From NCBI GenBank assembly GCA_021817755.1, contig JAKAGC010000207.1, forward strand, positions 1 through 6,949: a DNA stretch of 6,949 nt. The letters are read 5' to 3'. Source of the stretch: Acidobacteriota bacterium. GTDB lineage: Bacteria > Acidobacteriota > Aminicenantia > UBA2199. Within the stretch, counting starts at the first letter, position 1, and each line of letters begins with the position of its first letter. Below, piece after piece: positions 1 through 6,529 of this stretch. Position numbers and translations under genes: made by a program. Below the pieces are notes generated by a model, which saw nothing but the letters and a program-made list of their open reading frames with translations, had not been told where the DNA came from and did not search any database.

Positions 1-16
1 TACAAACCATATACGA

Positions 17-2077
17 ATGGGGATGGAGTTTTGTAGCTTTTATAATTTCCCGGAAATCTTTAAAACATCGATAGAAAGCCATACTATACTCAATATTGGA
101 GATGAAGCTAATAAAATTCTATTCATTGCCAACCAGGTGGCAGAGCTGCTATTAACCGAGGATGAATCGGAAAAAACAATTATTTTCAAAGAATTGGAAA
201 ACCATACTAAAAAGTTGCTCCATCTCTCCCTTTCGGAAATAGAATTAACCATAAGAGGGCTTCCTGAAATTATGGAAGCGTTTACGGCAGATTTCCCGGA
301 GATGCAAAAAGATTTGAAAAAAATCGTTGAAACAGGTGCAGCATTAATTATTACCCTGATGAAAAAAGAGATCGAATTGATCTCCCTAACACGGGAACTC
401 ACAGATACCTCTAAAAAACTGGCAAATGAAAAGATATTCCTTTCTCATATGCTTAATCTCTCTTATTTCTTTTCATCTCTTATCCCCCCAATTAAATTGA
501 TTTCTTCTCTTTTTGAGTATTTCGATAACTTTATAAATGAATTTTCTATCCAGTTTATTTATCGCTTACCGGATACCGATGTATTTATCTGGATTAAAGG
601 CAGAGACAGTATCAATGGAAGTCCAATTGATATATCCACTGTTCCATGCTTGCTAAAGTCAAAAATATCAAATGAAACTGTTCGAATGGAAAAAGAGGAA
701 GCAATTTTATTAGGAAAAGATGTAAATTTAACCTCTCTTATTTTCCCAATTTCTTATCACAATAACTTCTTCGGATTTTTGATCCTGGATGTTGAAAAGA
801 ACAAATACCTGGAATTCGATCTTGAAATGACCTATGTACAAATTTTATCAAATATTATTGCGAATTCCTTTCAGAATTTCTTTAGCTTTGAAGCAATGCG
901 AAATGAAACGCATAAAAAGAAATTCATTACGAATGAGCTCATTTCTTCGGATAAAAAGTGGAATAATTCCAGAGAAACAATTATAGAACTTCAAAAAGCA
1001 GAAATTATCGGAGAATTATTACCTGTAATATTTCATAAACTTAAAAATAAATTGACTCCAATCCTTGGATATTCGCAAATATTGCTTGCACGACCCGAAA
1101 ATGCACCGATATCAGAGAAATTGAAAAAGATTGAAAAGAATGCCAACGATCTGACCAGTCAATTGAATATGTTGCGGGATCATTTTAAACCTAAAAGAGT
1201 ATATAAAGAAAAGGAAAACCTCAACCGGATCATTAATCATTTAAAATCATATTTTGATGAGATAAAAGTGGCTCAAAATATAGATATACGGCTTGAAACC
1301 GATGATATGGTACCGGATGATAATTTGAATGCCGGGCAGATTGAAACTCTAATTGTAAATATTGTGGATAATTCTGTTATTTCGATAAAAGAAAAATATA
1401 AAGGACGTAGCGGTGGTATTATTACTGTTAAAACCGATTTTCAAAAAGATGGATATCGATTGATTATCAGAGATAATGGAATAGGAATGTCGGAAGAAAC
1501 CATTCCAAGGATATGGACCCCGTTTTTTTCTTTATTCCCCGAGCGAACCGGGATCGGTTTAACCGTATGCGAAAAAGTTATTACCAATCATAATGCTCTT
1601 TTTACAGTACGGGCTCAAGAGAATGAATTTTCCGAATTTGAAATATATTTTAAAAAATCCTTATTGGAAGATAAAATACCGTTAGTAGATTTGAAATACA
1701 ATCCTTTCACCGAATTACAAGGAAAAATTATGATCGTCGATGACGAAGTCTACCTTGTGGATTTGATGAAAGAGATACTAATGAGTGAAGGAATGCTGGA
1801 TGTTGTATCTGTCACCAGTGGAAAAGAGGCTCTTAAAATGATGGATAGTAGTTTTGACCTGGTGATATCGGATATTCGGATGCCGGAAGTAAACGGTATG
1901 GATATTTACGACTATCTGAAAGCCCGTAAAATGGAATCCCGGTTCATGGTAGTAACCGCAGATCCGCTATCAGATGATGTTTCAAATTTTTTAAGAGATA
2001 ACCGGGTTCTTTATCTGAAAAAACCGTTTGAATTAATGAAATTTAAAAAAATCGTTATGGAAAAACTATCACTATAG
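17..2077 (+). CDS. Cytoplasmic hybrid histidine kinase with GAF-like sensor and C-terminal receiver domain (start uncertain)
   Basis: This is a two-component signalling protein of at least 686 residues. It should autophosphorylate on a histidine using ATP and pass the phosphate to its own receiver domain. Residues 1-140 are a mostly helical region I do not recognise. Residues about 145-290 look like a GAF domain, ending in the typical pattern LIFPISYHNNFFGFLILDVE. The HisKA helix (about 325-390) carries H340 in FHKLKNKLTPILGY. The ATPase domain shows the N box (N448, N452), the G1 box DNGIG (486-490) and the G2 box TGIGL (511-515). The receiver (about 569-686) has D575/D576, phospho-acceptor D619, T647 and K669. 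I see no membrane segment or signal peptide, so it should be cytoplasmic. No HPt or output domain is present. The residue after H340 is lysine, where an acidic residue is usual. The frame stays open to the left edge and no Shine-Dalgarno site precedes the ATG, so the true start may lie upstream. It ends 15 bp before ppdK. The signal and target are unknown. Confidence 0.9.
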   Translation: MGMEFCSFYNFPEIFKTSIESHTILNIGDEANKILFIANQVAELLLTEDESEKTIIFKELENHTKKLLHLSLSEIELTIRGLPEIMEAFTADFPEMQKDLKKIVETGAALIITLMKKEIELISLTRELTDTSKKLANEKIFLSHMLNLSYFFSSLIPPIKLISSLFEYFDNFINEFSIQFIYRLPDTDVFIWIKGRDSINGSPIDISTVPCLLKSKISNETVRMEKEEAILLGKDVNLTSLIFPISYHNNFFGFLILDVEKNKYLEFDLEMTYVQILSNIIANSFQNFFSFEAMRNETHKKKFITNELISSDKKWNNSRETIIELQKAEIIGELLPVIFHKLKNKLTPILGYSQILLARPENAPISEKLKKIEKNANDLTSQLNMLRDHFKPKRVYKEKENLNRIINHLKSYFDEIKVAQNIDIRLETDDMVPDDNLNAGQIETLIVNIVDNSVISIKEKYKGRSGGIITVKTDFQKDGYRLIIRDNGIGMSEETIPRIWTPFFSLFPERTGIGLTVCEKVITNHNALFTVRAQENEFSEFEIYFKKSLLEDKIPLVDLKYNPFTELQGKIMIVDDEVYLVDLMKEILMSEGMLDVVSVTSGKEALKMMDSSFDLVISDIRMPEVNGMDIYDYLKARKMESRFMVVTADPLSDDVSNFLRDNRVLYLKKPFELMKFKKIVMEKLSL

Positions 2078-2082
2078 ATAAT

Positions 2083-2088
2083 AGGAGG
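2083..2088 (+). promoter_or_regulatory. Strong ribosome binding site of ppdK
   Basis: AGGAGG lies four bases before the ATG of ppdK, in the 15-bp gap after the kinase stop codon. It is the best Shine-Dalgarno match in the window and fixes the ppdK start. It fits high translation of a central metabolic enzyme even if the mRNA is shared with the kinase gene. Confidence 0.8.
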
Positions 2089-2092
2089 AAGT

Positions 2093-4717
2093 ATGCCAAA
2101 TAAATATGTTTATTTCTTTTCAAAAGATTTCACAGAAGGCAAAAAGGAAATGAAGAACTTGCTGGGTGGAAAAGGCGCTAACCTGGCTGAAATGAGTAAT
2201 TTAAAACTGCCTATCCCTCCTGGTTTCACAATCACCACGGAGGCATGCGAACTGTATTACACGAATGGTAAAAAATACCCCGAAGGGCTTGACAAAGAAG
2301 TATTAGCAAACCTTGAAAAGCTGGAAGAATTAATGGGTAAGAAACTGGGCGATGCCGCAGATCCGTTATTGGTATCTGTACGTTCAGGCGCAGCCGCTTC
2401 CATGCCGGGAATGATGGATACTATTTTAAACCTTGGAATCAATGATGAGGCTGTCGTTGGACTGGCCAAGCGGTCAGGAAACGAGCGGTTCGCTTATGAT
2501 TCATATCGCCGTTTTATCCAGATGTTTGGAAATGTAGTATTAGGTGTTGAACATGACAAGTTTGAAGAAGTCCTTGAGGGCGTAAAAAAGAAAAAAGGAG
2601 TTCATCATGATCTCGACCTGGATACAAATGACTTGAAAGAAGTCGTTGCTCAATATAAAGTACTGGTTAAAAAAGAAACCGGGAACGATTTTCCTCAGGA
2701 AGCCAGAACACAAATGTGGAAAGCAATCGATGCCGTTTTTGGCTCCTGGAATAATGATAGAGCTATAAAATACAGGGAACTTTACAACATTACCGATCTG
2801 AAAGGAACTGCGGTTAATGTTCAATCCATGGTTTTTGGAAACCTCGGAGAGACTTCCGGTACAGGCGTTGCGTTTTCAAGAGACCCGTCTACCGGTGAAA
2901 ATAAATACTACGGTGAATATCTGATGAATGCCCAGGGCGAAGACGTGGTCGCAGGTATTCGTACTCCCATGCATGTTTCCGGTCTGGAAAAAGCAAATCC
3001 CGCAATCTATAAACAATTAATCGAGTTTAAAGATATCCTGGAAAAACACTACCGGGATATGCAGGATATGGAATTCACCATTCAGGAAAATAATTTGTTC
3101 CTGCTTCAGACTCGTATCGGAAAGAGAACAGGCTTTGCCTCAGTAAAAATCGCAGTCGATATGGTTCATGAAGGTTTTATTAATAAGCAGGAAGCCATTA
3201 TGAGAGTAAAACCGGAGGATATCGATCAGTTGTTACATCCGAGTATTGATCCTGCTGAGAAATATATATCTCTGGCTAAAGGTCTTCCCGCATCACCCGG
3301 CGCAGCTATCGGTGAGATCGTCTTCACAGCCGAAAAAGCAGAAAAAATGGCTGAAATGAGTAAAAAAGTAGTTCTGGTTCGAAAAGAAACCTCTCCTGAA
3401 GATATTGGCGGTATGAATGCTGCACAGGGAATTTTAACCGCTACAGGCGGTATGACTTCTCATGCTGCCGTTGTTGCCCGTGGTATGGGTAAGTGTTGCG
3501 TGGCCGGTTGCAGTGAATTAACGATTAATTCCGATAATACCTGCCGTATCGCAGGACATACCTTCAAAGAAGGTGATATTATTACCCTCAATGGAACTAC
3601 AGGTGAAGTTATTGCCGGTGCTCTTAAACTTCAAGCCCCGGATATCACCGGAAGTTTTGAAGAATTTATGAAATGGGTCGATGAAGCAAGAACAATCGGT
3701 GTCCGTACCAATGCAGATACCCCCAAAGATAGTATCGTTGCCCGTAAATTCGGTGCCGAAGGTATTGGCCTCTGCCGTACGGAACATATGTTCTTCGAAG
3801 GAAACCGTATCGAAGCTGTTCGCGAAATGATTCTGGCTGATGATAAACCGGGACGCGAAAAAGCTCTTAATAAAATTCTTCCAATGCAGAAAGACGATTT
3901 TGTGGGTATTTTTGAAGCCATGAATGGTTATCCTGTCACCATCCGGTTACTAGATCCACCTCTCCATGAATTCATCCCCCATACGGATCGTGAATTGAAA
4001 GAACTCTCCGAATCCAGTGGCGTTGATTTTGAAAAACTGAAAGATAAAGCACAGAAGTTGAAAGAATTCAACCCCATGTTGGGCCACCGCGGATGCCGTC
4101 TCGCAATTACCTTCCCGGAAATTGCAGTAATGCAGACAGAAGCAATTATTCGCGCAGCTTTAGAAGTCAAAAAGCAGGGCATCGATGTCCATCCTGAAAT
4201 TATGATTCCGCTGACCGGTACAGAAAAAGAATTTATCTACCTCAGAGATATTATTGTCGAAACCGCTAATAAAATTTTCGAAGAGAAAAAAGATACAGTG
4301 AAATATCTGGTAGGAACCATGATTGAAATTCCCAGAGCCTGCGTTGTTGCAGATAAAATTGCAGAAACAGCTCAGTTCTTCTCTTTTGGTACCAATGACC
4401 TTACCCAGATGACATTCGGTTATTCAAGAGATGATGCCGGTGTGTTTCTGAAAGATTATCTTTCTAAGGAAATTCTGCCAAAAGATCCTTTCCAGGTTCT
4501 TGATCAGGAAGGTGTCGGACAACTGGTGAAAATGGGAATCGAACGTGGCCGGAAAACTCGTCCCGAATTGAAAGTGGGAATTTGCGGTGAACACGGCGGT
4601 GAACCCAGTTCCGTTGAATTCTGCTTCAATGCAGGTATGAATTACGTTTCTTGCTCACCTTATCGTGTACCTATCGCCCGTTTGGCTGCTGCTCAGGCTA
4701 AAATTAAGAAAGGTTAA
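2093..4717 (+). CDS. ppdK: Pyruvate, phosphate dikinase
   Basis: This cytoplasmic enzyme catalyses ATP + phosphate + pyruvate = AMP + pyrophosphate + phosphoenolpyruvate, in either direction. At 874 residues it matches the usual length of bacterial PPDK. The N-terminal ATP-grasp region (about 1-340) contains LLGGKGANLAEM (23-34), VSVRSGA (94-100) followed by SMPGMMDTILNLG (103-115), and LFLLQTRIGKRTG (335-347). The central phosphohistidine domain (about 390-510) contains TGGMTSHAAVVARGMG (451-466), with H457 as the phosphate carrier and T455 as the position phosphorylated by PPDK regulatory proteins in other organisms. The C-terminal TIM barrel (about 520-874) contains CRTEHMFF with R562, RLLDPPLHEF with R618, E745 in GTMIEIPRA, FGTNDLTQMTFG with N768/D769, and the catalytic C831 in CGEHGGEP. 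The SMPGMMDT motif and overall length separate it from PEP synthase. All expected key residues are present. No regulatory-protein gene (DUF299) lies in the window. It probably shares an mRNA with the kinase upstream, though an internal promoter is possible. Confidence 0.98.
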   Translation: MPNKYVYFFSKDFTEGKKEMKNLLGGKGANLAEMSNLKLPIPPGFTITTEACELYYTNGKKYPEGLDKEVLANLEKLEELMGKKLGDAADPLLVSVRSGAAASMPGMMDTILNLGINDEAVVGLAKRSGNERFAYDSYRRFIQMFGNVVLGVEHDKFEEVLEGVKKKKGVHHDLDLDTNDLKEVVAQYKVLVKKETGNDFPQEARTQMWKAIDAVFGSWNNDRAIKYRELYNITDLKGTAVNVQSMVFGNLGETSGTGVAFSRDPSTGENKYYGEYLMNAQGEDVVAGIRTPMHVSGLEKANPAIYKQLIEFKDILEKHYRDMQDMEFTIQENNLFLLQTRIGKRTGFASVKIAVDMVHEGFINKQEAIMRVKPEDIDQLLHPSIDPAEKYISLAKGLPASPGAAIGEIVFTAEKAEKMAEMSKKVVLVRKETSPEDIGGMNAAQGILTATGGMTSHAAVVARGMGKCCVAGCSELTINSDNTCRIAGHTFKEGDIITLNGTTGEVIAGALKLQAPDITGSFEEFMKWVDEARTIGVRTNADTPKDSIVARKFGAEGIGLCRTEHMFFEGNRIEAVREMILADDKPGREKALNKILPMQKDDFVGIFEAMNGYPVTIRLLDPPLHEFIPHTDRELKELSESSGVDFEKLKDKAQKLKEFNPMLGHRGCRLAITFPEIAVMQTEAIIRAALEVKKQGIDVHPEIMIPLTGTEKEFIYLRDIIVETANKIFEEKKDTVKYLVGTMIEIPRACVVADKIAETAQFFSFGTNDLTQMTFGYSRDDAGVFLKDYLSKEILPKDPFQVLDQEGVGQLVKMGIERGRKTRPELKVGICGEHGGEPSSVEFCFNAGMNYVSCSPYRVPIARLAAAQAKIKKG

Positions 4718-4720
4718 TGG

Positions 4721-4752
4721 TTGACTCAACGGAGGTTCCCTCCGTTTAGCCA
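4721..4752 (+). terminator. Possible terminator hairpin after ppdK
   Basis: AACGGAGG (4728-4735) pairs perfectly with CCTCCGTT (4739-4746) around a three-base loop TTC. Beyond one mismatch, two more pairs form (4725-4726 with 4748-4749), and two more after a second mismatch. It begins four bases after the ppdK stop. Only three T residues follow the stem, so it is not a textbook intrinsic terminator. It could instead be an mRNA 3'-end stabilising structure. Confidence 0.5.
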
Positions 4753-4770
4753 CAAATTGAAAATATTTAT

Positions 4771-4807
4771 ATCCGGTCCGGGTGTTATGTAAACGCATCC
4801 GGTCCGG
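4771..4807 (+). repeat. Tandem 11-bp direct repeat ATCCGGTCCGG upstream of the ABC operon
   Basis: Two identical copies of ATCCGGTCCGG lie at 4771-4781 and 4797-4807, with starts 26 bp apart (about two and a half helical turns). Each copy contains CCGG-T-CCGG, a palindrome around one central base. The second copy extends to a 13-base near-palindrome, ATCCGGTCCGGAT (4797-4809). They stand out as GC-rich islands in an AT-rich gap. Paired, symmetric, spaced sites before an operon suggest binding by a dimeric regulator. That role is inferred; the repeat itself is directly visible. Confidence 0.8.
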
Positions 4808-4812
4808 ATAAT
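4807..4812 (+). promoter_or_regulatory. Possible -10 element of the ABC operon promoter
   Basis: GATAAT matches the bacterial -10 consensus TATAAT at five of six positions. It overlaps the end of the second ATCCGGTCCGG copy and would give a leader of about 20 bases before the ATPase gene. No good -35 box lies 16-18 bp upstream (the bases there read around GTTATG). TTGAAA at 4757-4762 is too far away to pair with it. If real, the promoter would need an activator or be controlled through the repeats. The assignment is weak. Confidence 0.25.
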
Positions 4813-4838
4813 TCATTCGGATTTTAGAGGGAATAAAT

Positions 4839-5756
4839 ATGCATGCGTTGGAAATAACCGGTTTAAAAAAATCTTTTAAATCCAATTTCCTTATTAAAAA
4901 GTTCCAAATTCTGAAAGGAATCGATATCCGGGTGGAAAAAGGAGAGATATACGGTTTTCTTGGTCCCAACGGAGCAGGAAAAACCACTACCATCAAATGC
5001 ATCCTGGGACTCATTCGACCCGATGCAGGTGATATTCGTATCCTTGGAGACCTCGCTAATCAGATTAAAACCAAAGCAAGAATCGGTTTCCTCCCTGAAC
5101 AACCCTATTTTTATGATTATCTGACCGCTGAAGAACTGCTAAATTTTACAGGCATGCTTTTTTCTCTCCCATCCAAAGTAATCGCAGAGAGAACAAAACG
5201 ACTACTTGAACTGGTTGGTCTTACTAAAAAGAAAGATATCAAACTCAGAAAATTTTCAAAAGGGATGATTCAGCGTGTGGGTCTCGCACATACCCTGATT
5301 CATGAACCTGAATTTATTATTCTCGATGAACCTTTTTCAGGTCTTGATCCAATTGGAAGAAAAGAACTCAGGGATATAATTTTGTCACTTAAAGATGAGG
5401 GGAAAACGATTTTTTTCTCTTCACATATCCTACAGGATATGGAATTGATGGTGGACCGGGTAGGGATTATATTGGATGGCATCATCAAAAAGGAGGGCAA
5501 ATTATCCGATCTGATCTCCCATAGCGTTAAATGTTTTGAAATAGTACTTACAGGTATTGATCCGGATACAATTACCCGATGGAATCCATCCGTAGAATGT
5601 TTGTTACGTGATGAACAAACCATTATCAAAGCTGCAAACAGTGATGAGTCTAATTCCATTATTCGATGGATATCGGGGCAAAATGGAAAAATACTCTCCG
5701 TAACACCGGTAAAAATGACCCTCGAAGATATCTTCCTGGAGGAAATTCTCCAATGA
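4839..5756 (+). CDS. ABC transporter ATP-binding protein (ABC-2/NatA type)
   Basis: This is the ATPase subunit of an ABC transporter and would power the membrane partner encoded immediately downstream, on the cytoplasmic face. At 305 residues it has the usual length for this class. Visible motifs are Walker A GPNGAGKTT (42-50), Q-loop Q88 in LPEQPYFYDYLT, the signature FSKGM (139-143) followed by QRVGLA, Walker B FIILDEP (159-165) with D163/E164, the D-loop SGLD (167-170) and switch H196. After residue 225 comes the extra C-terminal domain usual in ABC-2 ATPases, ending in TLEDIFLEEIL (294-304). The signature differs from LSGGQ, but SKGM forms are normal in this subfamily. The start is supported by a Shine-Dalgarno-like GAGGGA (4827-4832) six bases before the ATG. 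The stop overlaps the permease start as ATGA, so the two are translationally coupled. The substrate cannot be read from the sequence. Confidence 0.95.
   Translation: MHALEITGLKKSFKSNFLIKKFQILKGIDIRVEKGEIYGFLGPNGAGKTTTIKCILGLIRPDAGDIRILGDLANQIKTKARIGFLPEQPYFYDYLTAEELLNFTGMLFSLPSKVIAERTKRLLELVGLTKKKDIKLRKFSKGMIQRVGLAHTLIHEPEFIILDEPFSGLDPIGRKELRDIILSLKDEGKTIFFSSHILQDMELMVDRVGIILDGIIKKEGKLSDLISHSVKCFEIVLTGIDPDTITRWNPSVECLLRDEQTIIKAANSDESNSIIRWISGQNGKILSVTPVKMTLEDIFLEEILQ
5738..5743 (+). promoter_or_regulatory. Ribosome binding site that sets the permease start
   Basis: GGAGGA lies nine bases before the ATG at 5753, inside the last codons of the ATPase gene. It supports 5753 as the permease start over an in-frame ATG 29 codons earlier (5666), which has no such site and would add a hydrophilic tail lying entirely over the ATPase gene. 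Confidence 0.75.
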
Positions 5757-6517
5757 AATTAAAAGCAATCGCATTCAATACATTTAAAGAAGCTGTCAGA
5801 AATAAGGTCTTTTATCTTCTGGTCGTTCTCGGAATAACTTCGGCAGTTAGTTCATTAGTCATTAGTATGTTAACGTTAGGAGATAAAGAAAAAGTCTTAA
5901 AAGACGTTGGCCTTGCTTCCATCGATTTTTTCAGTGTGTTAATCGCTATCTTTACAGGTATCAACCTGGTATTTAAAGAAATAGACAAACGTACTATTTT
6001 CAATATTTTAAGTAAACCGGTTTCAAGGGCCGGATTTATTATTGGTAAATTTTTTGGATTAGCCTTAACACTCTTGGTTGCACTTACTTCTATGGCAGTA
6101 ATATTTTTTATATTCTTGTTAATATCAACCGGAAATATTGATTTATCTATTCTAATTTATTTTTTCCTGCTTTATCTCCAATTATTAATTATTACAGCTA
6201 TATCCATATTATTTTCCTCTTTTTCCACCCCCATTCTTTCCTCTATCTTTACAATATCCTTATACCTGATCGGCCAGGTATCATGGACGTTTAATGAGTT
6301 TAAATCCCAGATTAAGGGACCTGTCCAGCAGGCTATCGGATATTTCTTTTATTATATTCTACCTAACCTTGATAAATTTAATATAAAAAACGATATAGTT
6401 TTAAAAACATCGTTGGATGGATATTCTATTATAAACGGTATCTTGTATGCCGTGTGTTACACCACGGCATTATTGGTTTTGGCAATCCTTATATTTAATA
6501 AAAAAGAATTTCAATAA
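5753..6517 (+). CDS. ABC-2 type transporter permease
   Basis: This is an integral membrane protein of 254 residues, likely the channel-forming partner of the ATPase just upstream. About six hydrophobic segments are visible, near residues 19-41, 57-75, 95-124, 130-153, 158-177 and 227-248. The segment between the second and third reads KEIDKRTIFNILSKPVSR (75-92) followed by GKFFG (98-102). This stretch is typical of ABC-2 permeases and is expected on the cytoplasmic side, where it contacts the ATPase. The loop after the fifth segment (about 178-226) is polar and may lie outside the membrane. The start at 5753 overlaps the ATPase stop (ATGA) and has a good ribosome binding site. The protein begins MKLKAIAFNTFKEAVRNK, the amphipathic lead-in common in this family. 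Two permease chains would normally pair with two ATPase chains. Export of a lipid, peptide or other molecule is possible, but the substrate is unknown. Confidence 0.93.
   Translation: MKLKAIAFNTFKEAVRNKVFYLLVVLGITSAVSSLVISMLTLGDKEKVLKDVGLASIDFFSVLIAIFTGINLVFKEIDKRTIFNILSKPVSRAGFIIGKFFGLALTLLVALTSMAVIFFIFLLISTGNIDLSILIYFFLLYLQLLIITAISILFSSFSTPILSSIFTISLYLIGQVSWTFNEFKSQIKGPVQQAIGYFFYYILPNLDKFNIKNDIVLKTSLDGYSIINGILYAVCYTTALLVLAILIFNKKEFQ
6447..6470 (+). repeat. Inverted repeat (hairpin) near the 3' end of the permease gene
   Basis: ATGCCGTG (6447-6454) and CACGGCAT (6463-6470) form a perfect 8-bp stem with an 8-base loop. A T-rich stretch (6471-6480, TATTGGTTTT) follows. It lies inside the coding sequence of the last permease membrane segment, 45 bases before the stop codon. 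It could form an RNA hairpin with weak terminator-like character before the next gene, or be a coding coincidence. Confidence 0.5.
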
Positions 6518-6529
6518 GCATTAAGTACT

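Noticed and set aside
2071..2092. A terminator or promoter between the kinase and ppdK
   Set aside because: The 15-bp gap holds only the ribosome binding site; no hairpin or -10 element fits there.
3518..4182. Open reading frames of 80-100 codons on the - strand opposite ppdK
   Set aside because: They lie fully antisense to a strongly conserved gene, show no recognisable domain and overlap one another in different frames, as expected by chance opposite coding DNA.
4757..4788. TTGAAA (4757-4762) with TGTTAT (4783-4788) as a promoter
   Set aside because: The 20-bp spacing is outside the normal range and the -10 match is poor.
4655..5014. A 119-codon - strand open frame spanning the ppdK end, the gap and the ATPase start
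   Set aside because: It crosses two real genes and the repeat region, and its translation resembles no protein family I know. Chance is the simplest explanation.
5253..5285. The ATPase signature motif reads FSKGM rather than LSGGQ, which could suggest a degenerate ABC protein
   Set aside because: SKGM-type signatures followed by QR.GLA are common in ABC-2/NatA ATPases, and Walker A, Walker B, the Q-loop, D-loop and switch histidine are all intact.
5666..5752. An in-frame extension of the permease starting at 5666, adding 29 residues
   Set aside because: The added residues are hydrophilic, lie wholly over the ATPase gene and have no ribosome binding site. The ATG at 5753 has GGAGGA in place and the usual ATGA overlap.
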